From the NCBI GenBank assembly GCA_966212505.1, contig CBIHRS010000008.1:62001-126000 (forward strand): a stretch of DNA of 64,000 nucleotides, given 5' to 3'. The notes beneath the pieces were generated by a model. The model was not told the origin of the DNA. It worked only from the letters and a program-made list of their open reading frames with translations, and ran no database searches. Shown one piece after another: positions 1 through 15,447 of the stretch. Both the position numbers and the translations under genes were made by a program. Position 1 is the stretch's first letter. Each line of letters starts with the position of its first letter. Source of the DNA: CAMLIZ01 sp966212505 (GTDB lineage: Bacteria; Pseudomonadota; Gammaproteobacteria; Burkholderiales; Burkholderiaceae_C).

Positions 1-214
1 CCTGGATCCCGATCGCGATCAGCAACAGCAGGTCGTAGCGCGGCAACCCCCACACGCCGGCGCGCGGCACGAACAGCACCGAGGCGAAGAACAGGCCGGC
101 GAAGAGGCAGGCGCGGGCTTCTTTCTGGAGGAAGTGGAAGGCTTCGAGGAGGAGCGGATACGCCCGTGGACGGACGGTGGAGCTTGCTGATCGGCAAGCG
201 AGCAGTTCGGGCAT
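1..214 (-). CDS. DUF817 family membrane protein, N-terminal part
   Basis: This reading frame starts at an ATG at 214 and runs off the left edge of the window, so only the first 71 residues are present. After a short N-terminus it reads FHFLQKEARACLFAGLFF, then a hydrophobic stretch and a segment ending RYDLLLLIAIGIQ. That pattern (KEA-ACLF followed by a membrane helix and a RYD-LLL motif) is typical of the DUF817 (YoaT-like) integral membrane family, whose function is unknown. The gene is divergent from the DUF3857 gene. The family call rests on remembered family pattern only. The start is the first ATG upstream of the conserved part and no strong ribosome binding site precedes it. Confidence 0.7.
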   Translation of the reverse strand, partial: MPELLACRSASSTVRPRAYPLLLEAFHFLQKEARACLFAGLFFASVLFVPRAGVWGLPRYDLLLLIAIGIQ

Positions 215-376
215 GGCGCGGACGCGTGGATTGGAGCGCCGGCATCAGATGCGCCGAATGTGAAGGGAGTGAGAAGTGCGACTGTCCCGAGGTGGAGGGA
301 TTGGCGCTGCCGGGCGTCGCGGGCACACTCTGCCGCCGTGCCGTTCGGGCATGACACTCACACTGCCGGAATCTTC

Positions 377-2284
377 ATGCGCTACCTCACCCTTCCTCCT
401 CTTCTCGCGGCCGGTGCGATCGCCTTGGCCGCGACGCTGGTCGCAACGCCCTCGGTCGTTCGCGCACAGGCTGCTGCGGCGACGCCCAAGGTCGTCGAAG
501 ATCTGCCGTGGCGCATGCTGAAGAACGAGGAAACGCACCGCCTGTCGGCCGACGGCACCGAGACGGTCACCTATTTCGTCACCACCAAAGTGCTCAAGCA
601 GTCGACGCTCGAGGCGATGAAGGAGGTGACGCTGAGCCACAGCAAGAGCGCCCAGTCGCTGCAGATCCTCAAGGCCTACACCACGAAGCAGAACGGCCGC
701 CGCGTCGAGGTGCCGAAGAACAACTACCAGGTGCGGGCAGACACCGGCCGCGGCAATGCCGGCCCGGCGTTTTCCGACACCGTCTACACGACGGTGGTGT
801 ACCCCGACCTGGAGGTGGGAGACACCGTCACCCTGTCCTACAAGCTCACGACCACGCAGCCGCTGTTCCCCGGCAAGATCTCGATGATCGGCAGGTACTC
901 GCGCAGTGCCGCCTATGACGACGTGCGCGTCGTGGTCGACTACCCCGACGGCATGCCCGCCCGCTACCGCGCCACCGGCATGCAGCAGCAGGTCTCGAAG
1001 AAGGCAGGCCGCACGGTGATCGAGTGGACGCTGAAGAATCCGCACCCCATCAAGAACGATCGCCAGGACTATTCGATCATCGATGTCGAATCGGAGCCCG
1101 GCTATCTGTTCTCCACCTTCGATTCCTACGCCGACATCGCGCAGAGCTACGTGGGGCGCGCGCGCCCGAAGGCCGCGGCCACCGACCGCATCAAGTCGCT
1201 GGCCGAGGACATCACCAAGGGCAAGACCGAGCCGCGGGAGCAGGCGAAGGCGCTGTATGAATGGGTGGCCACGAACATCACCTACGGCGGCAACTGCATC
1301 GGCATCGGCGCGGTCGTCCCGCGTGATCTCGATGTCGTGCTCGATAACAAGATGGGCGATTGCAAGGACCACGCGACCCTGCTCGAGGCGCTGCTCACCG
1401 CCAAGGGCATCCCTGTCGAGCAGGCACTGGTCAACGCGTCCAACGTCTTCAAGCTGCCCGACATCCCGATCGCCAGCCTGGTCAACCACGTGATCAACTA
1501 CCTGCCGTCGTTCGACCTCTTCGTCGATTCCACCGATTCGACCGCGCCCTTCGGCTACCTGCCGATGGTCGACCAGGACAAGCCGGTTCTGATGCTCCCT
1601 CAATACGGTGACAAGCACACCCCGCCCGAGCCCGTGGGCCGCAGCCGCCAGGAGCTGAGCACCAAGGTGGTCGTCCATGACGACGGTTCGGTGGAAGGCA
1701 GCCAGCATGTCGTGCTGCACGGCCGGTATGCCATCGGCACGCGTGAAGGCTTCAAGCGGATGTCGAAGGACGATGCGGCCGACGCGGTGGCCAAGATGCT
1801 GGAGCGCATGGGCTTCAAGGGCAGTGGCACCATCAGCCACTCGAGCACCGAGGGTCTGGGTGATGAGTTCGAATACGACCTGCGGTTCCAGGCCAAGGAT
1901 GTGGTGCCGTTCCCCGGCTCGGGGGCCTTCTACGTCCGGCCGCTGTTCTTCAGCCCCGCGCCGGTGAACGGTTGGGCCAGCCAGGCCACGATGAAGGTCG
2001 AAGATGTGGATCAGCTGTGCGTTCCGGGCTTCAGCAACGAGGACTACGAGATCGAGCTGCCGGCGCAGATGAAGGTGCTGTCCATCCCGGATGGCGTGGC
2101 CTTCAGTTCGAAGATGGTGGCCTATGAGAGCACCTATCAGCAGGACGGCAAGGTGCTCCGGGTCAAGCGTCGGCTCGATGACCATTCGCCAGGGAACATC
2201 TGCTCGGCGGCCGCGATGCGTGAATACGCACAGGCACTGCAGCCGCTGCTGAAGGATCTGCGGCAGCAGGTGCTGTACAAGTAG
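377..2284 (+). CDS. Exported DUF3857 / transglutaminase-like protein
   Basis: The 635-residue product begins with a hydrophobic signal-like segment (residues 1-30, ending VVRAQA), so it is probably exported to the periplasm. A DUF3857 region follows at about residues 45-230. A transglutaminase-like core follows at about 265-400, with the catalytic triad visible as Cys329 (in GDCKDHA), His371 (in NHVINYL) and Asp384 (in FVDSTDS). The C-terminal 200 residues look like the beta-rich DUF3858-type end. DUF3857/transglutaminase proteins are widespread exported proteins of uncertain substrate; papain-fold hydrolysis or cross-linking is inferred from the intact triad. In-frame codons upstream of 377 exist but encode no signal peptide, so the start at the signal peptide is preferred. 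It stands alone, divergent from the DUF817 gene. Confidence 0.88.
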   Translation: MRYLTLPPLLAAGAIALAATLVATPSVVRAQAAAATPKVVEDLPWRMLKNEETHRLSADGTETVTYFVTTKVLKQSTLEAMKEVTLSHSKSAQSLQILKAYTTKQNGRRVEVPKNNYQVRADTGRGNAGPAFSDTVYTTVVYPDLEVGDTVTLSYKLTTTQPLFPGKISMIGRYSRSAAYDDVRVVVDYPDGMPARYRATGMQQQVSKKAGRTVIEWTLKNPHPIKNDRQDYSIIDVESEPGYLFSTFDSYADIAQSYVGRARPKAAATDRIKSLAEDITKGKTEPREQAKALYEWVATNITYGGNCIGIGAVVPRDLDVVLDNKMGDCKDHATLLEALLTAKGIPVEQALVNASNVFKLPDIPIASLVNHVINYLPSFDLFVDSTDSTAPFGYLPMVDQDKPVLMLPQYGDKHTPPEPVGRSRQELSTKVVVHDDGSVEGSQHVVLHGRYAIGTREGFKRMSKDDAADAVAKMLERMGFKGSGTISHSSTEGLGDEFEYDLRFQAKDVVPFPGSGAFYVRPLFFSPAPVNGWASQATMKVEDVDQLCVPGFSNEDYEIELPAQMKVLSIPDGVAFSSKMVAYESTYQQDGKVLRVKRRLDDHSPGNICSAAAMREYAQALQPLLKDLRQQVLYK

Positions 2285-2299
2285 CGGGTGCTGCCGCCT

Positions 2300-3523
2300 T
2301 CATGCGTCGGCTTGTCGGCGTGCGACCCGATCTGAGAACCTCAGGACGGGTCGCGCCCGCGCTGCCGAGTGGGCATGCCGATGTCCCGCCCGCGCCGCTA
2401 CCAGCCCCAGCAGCACGCACACCGCGCTCAGCGCCCCCAGCATCCGCAGCGCCCCGGCCGACACCGCCATCGACCCCATCCACGCGCCGGCCGAGATCCC
2501 CAGGTACAGCGCCGATGCATTGAGCGACAGCGCCACCGACACCGCCTGCGGCACGCGCTGCACCAGCAGCAACTGCTGCGAAGGTGCGAACTGCCAGCCG
2601 ATGAAGCCCCACGCCGCGAGCAGGCCCAGCATCGCCCAGCGGCTGGCGCCCGAAGGCGGCAGGTGCGCCGCGAATGCCATCAGCGCGAAGACGACGCACA
2701 GCGCCGACAGCACGATGGTGATCACCGGCATCGGGCCGAACCGATCTGCCAGGCGGCCGCCGACCAGGTTGCCCGCGCTGCCCGCGATGCCGAACAGCAG
2801 CAACGCCACGGCCAGCATTTGGCCGGTGACGCCGGCGCTCATCGCCAGCAGCGGGGCCAGGTAGGTGTAGAGGGCGAACACACCCGAGAAGCTGAGCAGC
2901 GTCGACACCAACGCCAGCAGCACCTCGGGCCGGGCCGCGATGCGCAACCGGTCGGCGATGCCGGGCATGGGCTGCAGCGCCTGCGGCCTGCGCGGCAGGC
3001 ACAGGCCCGCCCATGCGATGGCGGCCATCGCGGCGATCATCGCGAAGGTGGCGCGCCAGCCGTAGGCATGGCCCACCAGCGTGCCGATCGGCACGCCCAG
3101 CACGGTGGCGGCGTTCATGCCCAGGTACACCAGCGAGAGCGCGCGGCCGCGCCGCTCGGGCGCCACGGATGCCGCTGCATAGGCGCTGGCGGTGCCCATG
3201 TAGACGCCGGCGCACAGGGCGAGCGCGACACGCGCCGACATCAGCCCCCAGAACCCGACGGCCAGCGCTGCCCCCGCATTGCCGAGTGCGAAGCCACCCA
3301 TCGCGAGGCGCAGCACGCGCTCGCGCGGCCACGCGGCGGTGAGCACCGCCAGCACCGGCGTCGCCACGCCATAGGTCAGCGAAAACGCCACCACCAGGTA
3401 GCCGGCCTGCGCCAGCGTGACCTGCAGGTCATGCGCCACGTCCGGCAGGATGCCGGCGATCACGAAGCTTTCGGTCCCGATCGCAAACGACCCCAGCATC
3501 AGCCACAGCAACTGCTTCAACAC
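2300..3523 (-). CDS. MFS transporter (DHA1-type drug/sugar efflux)
   Basis: The product is 407 residues with about twelve hydrophobic segments, the usual size for a major facilitator. The N-terminus (GSFAIGTESFVIAGILPDVA) and the loop motif with RRGRALS before helix 5 match the DHA1 efflux group (AraJ/YdhP-like), which exports drugs or sugars by proton antiport in the inner membrane. The first codon is GTG at 3523. The gene is divergent from an ArsR-type regulator, and two palindromes lie between them, so repression by that regulator is likely. The substrate cannot be read from the sequence. The basic tail (ARAGHRHAHSAARARP) is not conserved in the family. Confidence 0.9.
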   Translation of the reverse strand: MLKQLLWLMLGSFAIGTESFVIAGILPDVAHDLQVTLAQAGYLVVAFSLTYGVATPVLAVLTAAWPRERVLRLAMGGFALGNAGAALAVGFWGLMSARVALALCAGVYMGTASAYAAASVAPERRGRALSLVYLGMNAATVLGVPIGTLVGHAYGWRATFAMIAAMAAIAWAGLCLPRRPQALQPMPGIADRLRIAARPEVLLALVSTLLSFSGVFALYTYLAPLLAMSAGVTGQMLAVALLLFGIAGSAGNLVGGRLADRFGPMPVITIVLSALCVVFALMAFAAHLPPSGASRWAMLGLLAAWGFIGWQFAPSQQLLLVQRVPQAVSVALSLNASALYLGISAGAWMGSMAVSAGALRMLGALSAVCVLLGLVAARAGHRHAHSAARARPVLRFSDRVARRQADA

Positions 3524-3539
3524 GTCGAACTCCCGTATA

Positions 3540-3557
3540 GTTCAACGGTGATTGAAC
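3540..3557. promoter_or_regulatory. Operator palindrome 1 for the ArsR-type regulator
   Basis: GTTCAA is followed by six bases and then TTGAAC, a perfect inverted repeat 17 bp upstream of the GTG of the efflux gene. The same half-sites recur in palindrome 2. The regulator assignment is inferred from position between the divergent genes and from repetition of the motif. Confidence 0.65.
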
Positions 3558-3592
3558 AATCATCCGAAAGACGGGGTGGCTCGCAGGGTTAT

Positions 3593-3610
3593 GTTCAACG
3601 GATGTTGAAC
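3593..3610. promoter_or_regulatory. Operator palindrome 2 for the ArsR-type regulator
   Basis: GTTCAAC, four bases (GGAT), GTTGAAC: a perfect 7-bp inverted repeat 29 bp upstream of the regulator's ATG. Its centre is 53 bp from the centre of palindrome 1, about five helical turns, so both sites face the same side of the DNA. That fits cooperative binding by a winged-helix dimer that controls both divergent genes. Confidence 0.65.
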
Positions 3611-3639
3611 TATGGCGCGGCACCCGCAACTGCCCAGAC

Positions 3640-4047
3640 ATGGACTCAGAACGCGATCCCCCGCATCCCACGATCGACGAGCTCGACCTGTCGAAGGTGT
3701 ACGACGCATTGAGCGACCCCACGCGGCGCCGCATCCTGCGGATGCTCGAAGAGCAGGGCGAGCTCAACTGCTCGAGCTTCCTGGTGCTGGGTTCGAAGAC
3801 CTCGATGTCGTATCACTTGGCGCGGCTGCGCGAGTCGGGGCTGACGCGCACCCGGGTCGAGGGCACGCAGCGTTTCATGACGCTGCGGGGGGGCGATGTG
3901 GAGAAGCGGTTTCCGGGGCTGCTGCCGGCGGTATTGCGGGCGATCCGGCTGGAGCAGGGGAAGCCGGAGGGCACGGGCGAGGAGGCGCCAGCGAAGGCGG
4001 CCTCGCGTCGTCGTGCGAGCGGCAAGGCGTATTCCAAAAAGCCATGA
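3640..4047 (+). CDS. ArsR-type winged-helix transcriptional regulator
   Basis: The product has 135 residues. Residues 18-90 form a typical ArsR winged helix: LSKVYDALSDPTRRRILRML, a recognition-helix region around SKTSMSYHLARLRESGL, and a wing (RTRVEGTQRFMTLR). No metal-binding ELCVCDL-type cysteine pair is seen; the single cysteine in LNCSSF sits where that motif would be, so a metal inducer is not supported. The C-terminus is a basic, low-complexity tail (RRRASGKAYSKKP). It lies divergent from the MFS efflux gene across a region with two identical-type palindromes, so it probably represses the pump and itself. Its stop overlaps the ATG of the next gene (ATGA). Confidence 0.88.
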   Translation: MDSERDPPHPTIDELDLSKVYDALSDPTRRRILRMLEEQGELNCSSFLVLGSKTSMSYHLARLRESGLTRTRVEGTQRFMTLRGGDVEKRFPGLLPAVLRAIRLEQGKPEGTGEEAPAKAASRRRASGKAYSKKP

Positions 4048-4385
4048 CTGTCCCAGACTCATATGTTCAAGGCACCGTGTTCTATCCCGAGAGCAAGGAA
4101 GAACTCGCTGACCTTCTCGTTCGTTCCGGCTTCTCTGTGACGATCGGACAATGGGCATTGAGCCTGGAGGATTGGGCGCGGAGTTTCAAGCTTCGCTATG
4201 TGGGGAATCTCTCCCCAGACGAGCAGTTCCATGTGGATGGTGATGGTTATGGACTGCCGGTGGACGAAATCGCCAGAGCTTGCGAACGTCTCGCCAAGTG
4301 CCTCCGGGAGCACCACATCGGGTACGAGTTCTTTCACATCACCAACGGCGATGAAGTGATCCGCGAATACCGGTTCATACCCTAG
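4044..4385 (+). CDS. Hypothetical protein translationally coupled to the ArsR regulator
   Basis: The product has 113 residues and begins MTVPDSYVQGTVFYPESKEE. Its ATG overlaps the regulator's stop in an ATGA arrangement, which suggests coupled translation. The protein is soluble and acidic, with no signal peptide or membrane segment; I recognise no family. Its codon use is less GC-rich than its neighbours (for example CTTCTCGTTCG and TATGTG stretches), which may indicate more recent acquisition. Its job is unknown; position suggests the same stimulus or regulon as the ArsR protein. Confidence 0.7.
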   Translation: MTVPDSYVQGTVFYPESKEELADLLVRSGFSVTIGQWALSLEDWARSFKLRYVGNLSPDEQFHVDGDGYGLPVDEIARACERLAKCLREHHIGYEFFHITNGDEVIREYRFIP

Positions 4386-4413
4386 GGAGGGGTTTGTGCC
4401 TGGAAGCGCCCGC

Positions 4414-5373
4414 TCAGCGGTCACGCTCCAACTGCGCCAGCAACCCCCGCACATGCTCCGCCAACGCCCGCTTCAACGCTGCCGGCTTGACGATCCTGAA
4501 CCCGAACGGCAGCCGCGCCAGATCCCTCGCCATCCACGGCAGCTCGTCGATCTGTGCGCGCATGCGCACGCCGCCCTGGCGTGCCGGCTGCAGCTGGGCC
4601 AGCTCGGGCCGCAGGAAGCGGCGCGCGGTGTCGAGGTCGGTGTCGAGCATCACCTCCACCTCGTGCGCGCGGGGCAGCGTCGCGATCGCGGTGCTCAGGT
4701 AGCCCAATACGTCGAAGTCCTCGGGCCGGCCGAAGCTGGCCGGTAAGGCCGCCACCGAGATCACGCGGTCGAGGCGGAACGAGCGCAGGTCCCGTCGCAG
4801 GTGGCAATGGCCCACCGCATACCAGGCGCCGCCGCGGTAGGCCACGCCATAGGTGTCGAACGCCCGCTCGCTCTCGCTGCCCTCGGCGCTGCGGTAGCGC
4901 AGGCGCACGCGCTGCTGGGCGCGGGCGGCGGCGCTCAGCGCCATCAGCGCTTCGCTGGAGCCTTCGGCGAAGGGGCGGGCGAAGTCCATCGCCACGGTGC
5001 GGTCGATGTCGCGCAGCCGGCGCTGCAGGCCCTTGGGCAACACGCGCTCCAGCTTGGCCTGGGTGCTGGCCACCGACGGGGTGATGCCGGCGAGCCCGAT
5101 CTGCTGTGCGGCGCGCAGGCCCACTGCCAGGGCCAGCGCCTCCTCTGGGCTGAAGATCATCGGCGGCAGCTTGTAGCCGGCGCGCAGCGCATAGCCACCG
5201 TCGCAGCCGCGCTCGGCATCGATCGGCACGCCGATCTCGACGAGGTGGGCGATGTAGCGGCGGATGGTGCGCCGGTCGACGCCGGTGCGGCGCGCCAGCT
5301 CGGCGCCGCTGACGCGGTGCTCGGTCTGCAGGATCTCCAGCACCGAGAGCACGCGGCTGGTGGGTTTGGCCAT
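4414..5373 (-). CDS. YafY-type HTH/WYL-domain transcriptional regulator
   Basis: The product of about 319 residues starts MAKPTSRVLSVLEILQ, a DeoR/HTH_11-like helix-turn-helix (GAELARRTGVDRRTIRRYI, about residues 22-42). It continues with the linker GYALRAGYKLPPMIFS and a WYL domain (about 140-220, with GVAYRGGAWYAVGHCHLRRDLRSFRLDR), then a WCX-type C-terminus. WYL proteins bind small ligands or nucleic acid and control nearby genes. It is divergent from the LysE-fusion gene, its most likely target. An ATG three codons further upstream (5382) is an alternative start; neither has a strong ribosome binding site. Confidence 0.88.
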   Translation of the reverse strand: MAKPTSRVLSVLEILQTEHRVSGAELARRTGVDRRTIRRYIAHLVEIGVPIDAERGCDGGYALRAGYKLPPMIFSPEEALALAVGLRAAQQIGLAGITPSVASTQAKLERVLPKGLQRRLRDIDRTVAMDFARPFAEGSSEALMALSAAARAQQRVRLRYRSAEGSESERAFDTYGVAYRGGAWYAVGHCHLRRDLRSFRLDRVISVAALPASFGRPEDFDVLGYLSTAIATLPRAHEVEVMLDTDLDTARRFLRPELAQLQPARQGGVRMRAQIDELPWMARDLARLPFGFRIVKPAALKRALAEHVRGLLAQLERDR

Positions 5374-5479
5374 GCGCCGCATTGTGCTCGCCCGCGATTC
5401 AAAAGAGGACGGAATCCGACCTATATGGGTTCTACGCTGCAGGCCATCGCATCAATCGACTTCGAACGGGAGACATCGG

Positions 5480-6658
5480 ATGAACGCTTCTTCGCCGGAT
5501 CTGTGGCTGTTCTTCGCGCTGGTGTTCGGCGTGATCGTGCTGCCGGGCATGGACATGGCTTACGTGGCCACCAACGCGCTGGACGGCGGCTGGCGTGCCG
5601 GCGCCACCGCGGTGGCCGGCATCGTCGCCGGCGGGCTGGTGCATGTGGCGGTGGCGGCCACCGGGCTGGCCGTGCTGCTCACGCTGTGGCCTGCAGCCTT
5701 CGATGCGGTGCTGATCGCCGGGGCGGCCTACATGGTGTGGGTCGGCTGGAGCCTGCTGCGTGCGTCGCGTGCGCCGGGCGCTTCAACAGAGGTGGGTGCG
5801 GATGCTGCGCCGGCCGGCTCGGCACGCATCTTCGGCCGCGCGATGCTGACCTGCCTGCTCAACCCCAAGGCCTATGCCTTCATGCTGGCGGTGTTTCCGG
5901 CGTTCCTGCAGTCGGCGCAGCGGCCGTGGCTGGTGCAGGCGGTGTTGCTCGCCGCCATCATCGCCGCCACGCAGGCGGCGGTGTATGGCGTGGTGGCCGG
6001 TGTGGCGGCGGGCACGCGGCGCTTTGCCGGCGTGGGCGCCGAGGGGCAGCGCTGGCTGCTGCGCATCACCGGGCCGCTGCTGATGGCCGGCGCGGTGCTC
6101 ACGCTGGCGCTGGGCTGGAAGCCGGCGCAGGCGCAGACCGTGGCGGCGCCTGCCGCTTCGGCCCCGGCGGTGCGCGACGGCTCGCACGACTTCGATTTCC
6201 TGGTCGGCGACTGGACGGTGCACAACCGCAAGCGTCTCGCGGTGCTGCAGAACGACGAGCGCTGGGAGAGCTTCGAGGCCGAGAGCCACGTGCGCGCTTT
6301 GGCCGGCGGCGTGGGCAACACCGATGACTACACGGCGCCTGCCTGGCGGCCCGGCTATGTGGGCATCACCTTCCGCGTGTACGACCCGCGCAGCGGCCGC
6401 TGGAGCCTGTATTGGGTCAACAACCGCGGCGGTGGCATCGACGCGAAGACCGGCACGTTCGATCCGCCGGTGGTCGGCCGCTTCGAGGGCGACGTGGGCG
6501 TGTTCGAGGCCGACGACCAGTGGGACGGCCGGCCGATCCGCGTGCGCTACACGTGGCGCCGCGTCGATGCCCACCATGCGCAGTGGGAGCAGGCCTTCTC
6601 GCCCGATGGCGGCCGCAGCTGGCAGACCAACTGGACGATGGCCTTCACGCGGCAATAG
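5480..6658 (+). CDS. LysE/RhtB-type exporter fused to a DUF1579-like domain
   Basis: The product is 392 residues, nearly twice the usual LysE/RhtB size (about 205). Residues 1-205 are a LysE-type amino-acid exporter: VLPGMDMAYVATNAL near the N-terminus, then several hydrophobic helices and the LLNPKAYAFMLAVFPAFL motif. A last helix (LLMAGAVLTLALGW) leads into KPAQAQTVAAP, which looks like a signal-peptidase site. Residues 225-392 resemble the secreted DUF1579/lipocalin-like family: HDFDFLVGDWTVHNR, a WSLYWVNNRGG region and a C-terminal WTMAFTRQ. No stop or frameshift separates the two halves. The start has a GGGAG-type ribosome binding site. The extra domain is probably periplasmic and could be cleaved off; its role is unknown. 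Confidence 0.85.
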   Translation: MNASSPDLWLFFALVFGVIVLPGMDMAYVATNALDGGWRAGATAVAGIVAGGLVHVAVAATGLAVLLTLWPAAFDAVLIAGAAYMVWVGWSLLRASRAPGASTEVGADAAPAGSARIFGRAMLTCLLNPKAYAFMLAVFPAFLQSAQRPWLVQAVLLAAIIAATQAAVYGVVAGVAAGTRRFAGVGAEGQRWLLRITGPLLMAGAVLTLALGWKPAQAQTVAAPAASAPAVRDGSHDFDFLVGDWTVHNRKRLAVLQNDERWESFEAESHVRALAGGVGNTDDYTAPAWRPGYVGITFRVYDPRSGRWSLYWVNNRGGGIDAKTGTFDPPVVGRFEGDVGVFEADDQWDGRPIRVRYTWRRVDAHHAQWEQAFSPDGGRSWQTNWTMAFTRQ

Positions 6659-6661
6659 GGC

Positions 6662-8290
<1,629 letters not shown>

Positions 8291-8368
8291 GGGCTGCGGG
8301 CTGCACGCGGGGGACGACGGGCTGATTGTGCGCGCCGGGCCCTGCCCCGTGCAGGGCATGTGGCACGC

Positions 8369-9472
8369 TCAGCGCCGAAACTTGCCGTCCGAGCCGATGA
8401 TCGAGAGGTCGGCGAACTCCAGCCCTGTATGGTCCTTGGGGCCATAGCTCACCTCGAGGCCGCCGATGTTCACCCGCTGCATGCCTTCGAGCGCATCGCG
8501 CAGCTTCTGCCGCGTGGGGTTGGTGCCGGCGCGCTTGAGCCCTTCGACCAGCACCTTGGCGCCGGCATAGCCTTCGAGCATCGCGGGTGTGACCTCGGTC
8601 ATGCCCTTGGCCTGCGCCAGGTCGTAGGCCTCCTTCACGATGGGCGCCTGCAGCGAGCGCTCGTAGGGGAAGACCTGCGTCACGATGGTGCCGCGCGCCT
8701 CGTCGCCCATCAGTTTGATGAAGCCCGACGAGGCGTTGTTCGACACGGTGACGATCTGCGCCTTGGAGCCGGCCAGGCGGATCGCCCGGGTGCCGTCGGC
8801 CACCGACTGCGCGGCGCCGATGAAGATGACCGCCTGCGCGTCGATCTTGCGGGCGCCGTCGGCGATCTGCGCGAAGTCGGGCTTCTCGCGGTTGAACTTC
8901 AGCACGAAGGCCGGGCGCATGTGGGCCTTCTCGAAGCCTTTTTGCGCGCCGATGGCGCAATCGGCGCCGAAGCTGTCGTCCACATGGGCCAGCGCGATGC
9001 GGGTGAGGCCGATGCTCACCAGGTGCGACACCGCCTTCTCGGCCTCGCGCTGGTAGGGCGCCCGCACGTTGAAGATCCACGGGTTCACCGGCGTGTGCAG
9101 CGCCATCGCGCCGCTGGAAGGGGCCACCAGCGCGACCTTGTACTGCTCGAGCAGCGGCGCGATGGCCTGGGTGTGCGGCGTGCCCCGGTTCATGAACAGC
9201 GCCACCGCGTTGTGCTCGGTGATCAGCTTCTTCGCGTTCTCGGCGGCGAGCTTGGGGTCGAACTTGTCGTCCAGCGTCACCAGCTCGATCTTCTGGCCGT
9301 TGACGCCGCCCAGCTCGTTGACATGATCGAGGTAGAGCTTCGCGCCGTCGATGTTCTCCTTGACGCCGGCGGCCACCGGGCCGGTCACGCCGGAGGTCTG
9401 GCCGACGACGATCTGGGCACCTGCCAGGGGGGCGAGCAGGGCGAGGCCCAGCGCCAGGGCGAATTTCTTCAT
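8369..9472 (-). CDS. Periplasmic branched-chain-amino-acid-type ABC binding protein
   Basis: The product has 367 residues. It has a signal peptide (MKKFALALGLALLAPLAGAQ) and the Leu/Ile/Val-binding-protein fold (Peripla_BP_6): VVGQTSGVTGPVAAGVKENI, the hinge region GTPHTQAIAPLLEQYKV, and VSNNASSGFIKLMG. Such proteins deliver amino acids, amides or aromatic acids to LivHMGF-type ABC importers. No permease or ATPase gene is adjacent, so it is an orphan binding protein that either shares a distant transporter or serves as a chemosensory partner. The start is supported by a GGAGA site just upstream. Confidence 0.9.
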   Translation of the reverse strand: MKKFALALGLALLAPLAGAQIVVGQTSGVTGPVAAGVKENIDGAKLYLDHVNELGGVNGQKIELVTLDDKFDPKLAAENAKKLITEHNAVALFMNRGTPHTQAIAPLLEQYKVALVAPSSGAMALHTPVNPWIFNVRAPYQREAEKAVSHLVSIGLTRIALAHVDDSFGADCAIGAQKGFEKAHMRPAFVLKFNREKPDFAQIADGARKIDAQAVIFIGAAQSVADGTRAIRLAGSKAQIVTVSNNASSGFIKLMGDEARGTIVTQVFPYERSLQAPIVKEAYDLAQAKGMTEVTPAMLEGYAGAKVLVEGLKRAGTNPTRQKLRDALEGMQRVNIGGLEVSYGPKDHTGLEFADLSIIGSDGKFRR

Positions 9473-9678
9473 GCGAGCAGTCTCCGGGGGAGTGGTTGTT
9501 GTGTTTGCAGCGGAGTCTGTCCCCAAGGGCGGCCCGTGCGCAACGTGGAAAACCGCTACCGTGCCCGGCCCCTCGTGCGACCGTGAAATGCTGCCCAACA
9601 GCCCGCGCCTCCGTAGGACATGGCCCGCTCCCTAGAATGTTCGGCCCACCCCCCAAACCGCCTGCTCCAGCCCCACCA

Positions 9679-15327
<5,649 letters not shown>

Positions 15328-15366
15328 CGCAGCGATACCGTTCGTCAAAGACTCCCGAGAACAGGG

Positions 15367-15392
15367 GGGAGGGGTTGTGCTTTCCCCCTCCC
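15367..15392 (+). terminator. Possible hairpin terminator after uvrA
   Basis: GGGAGGGG pairs perfectly with CCCCTCCC across a ten-base loop, 40 bp past the uvrA stop. No T-run follows, so it may be a weak terminator or a leader structure of the next gene. Confidence 0.35.
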
Positions 15393-15447
15393 GGCTTGTC
15401 TATCATGGCCGCGCCCCGGGGGAGGGGCTGCTCTTCCTGCGCCGACC

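Noticed and set aside
245..2185. Long open frame on the minus strand across the DUF3857 gene
   Set aside because: It is a GC-rich shadow frame; the plus-strand gene has a signal peptide, catalytic triad and domain order.
3540..3610. The regulator palindromes as a mobile-element end or attachment site
   Set aside because: No integrase, transposase or direct repeat is nearby and the position fits operators.
9599..9678. A LexA box ahead of uvrA
   Set aside because: No CTGT-N8-ACAG palindrome could be found in this gap.
15367..15392. A promoter for the PAP2 gene overlapping this hairpin
   Set aside because: Candidate TTGTGC and TATCAT boxes are 20 bp apart, outside the usual spacing.
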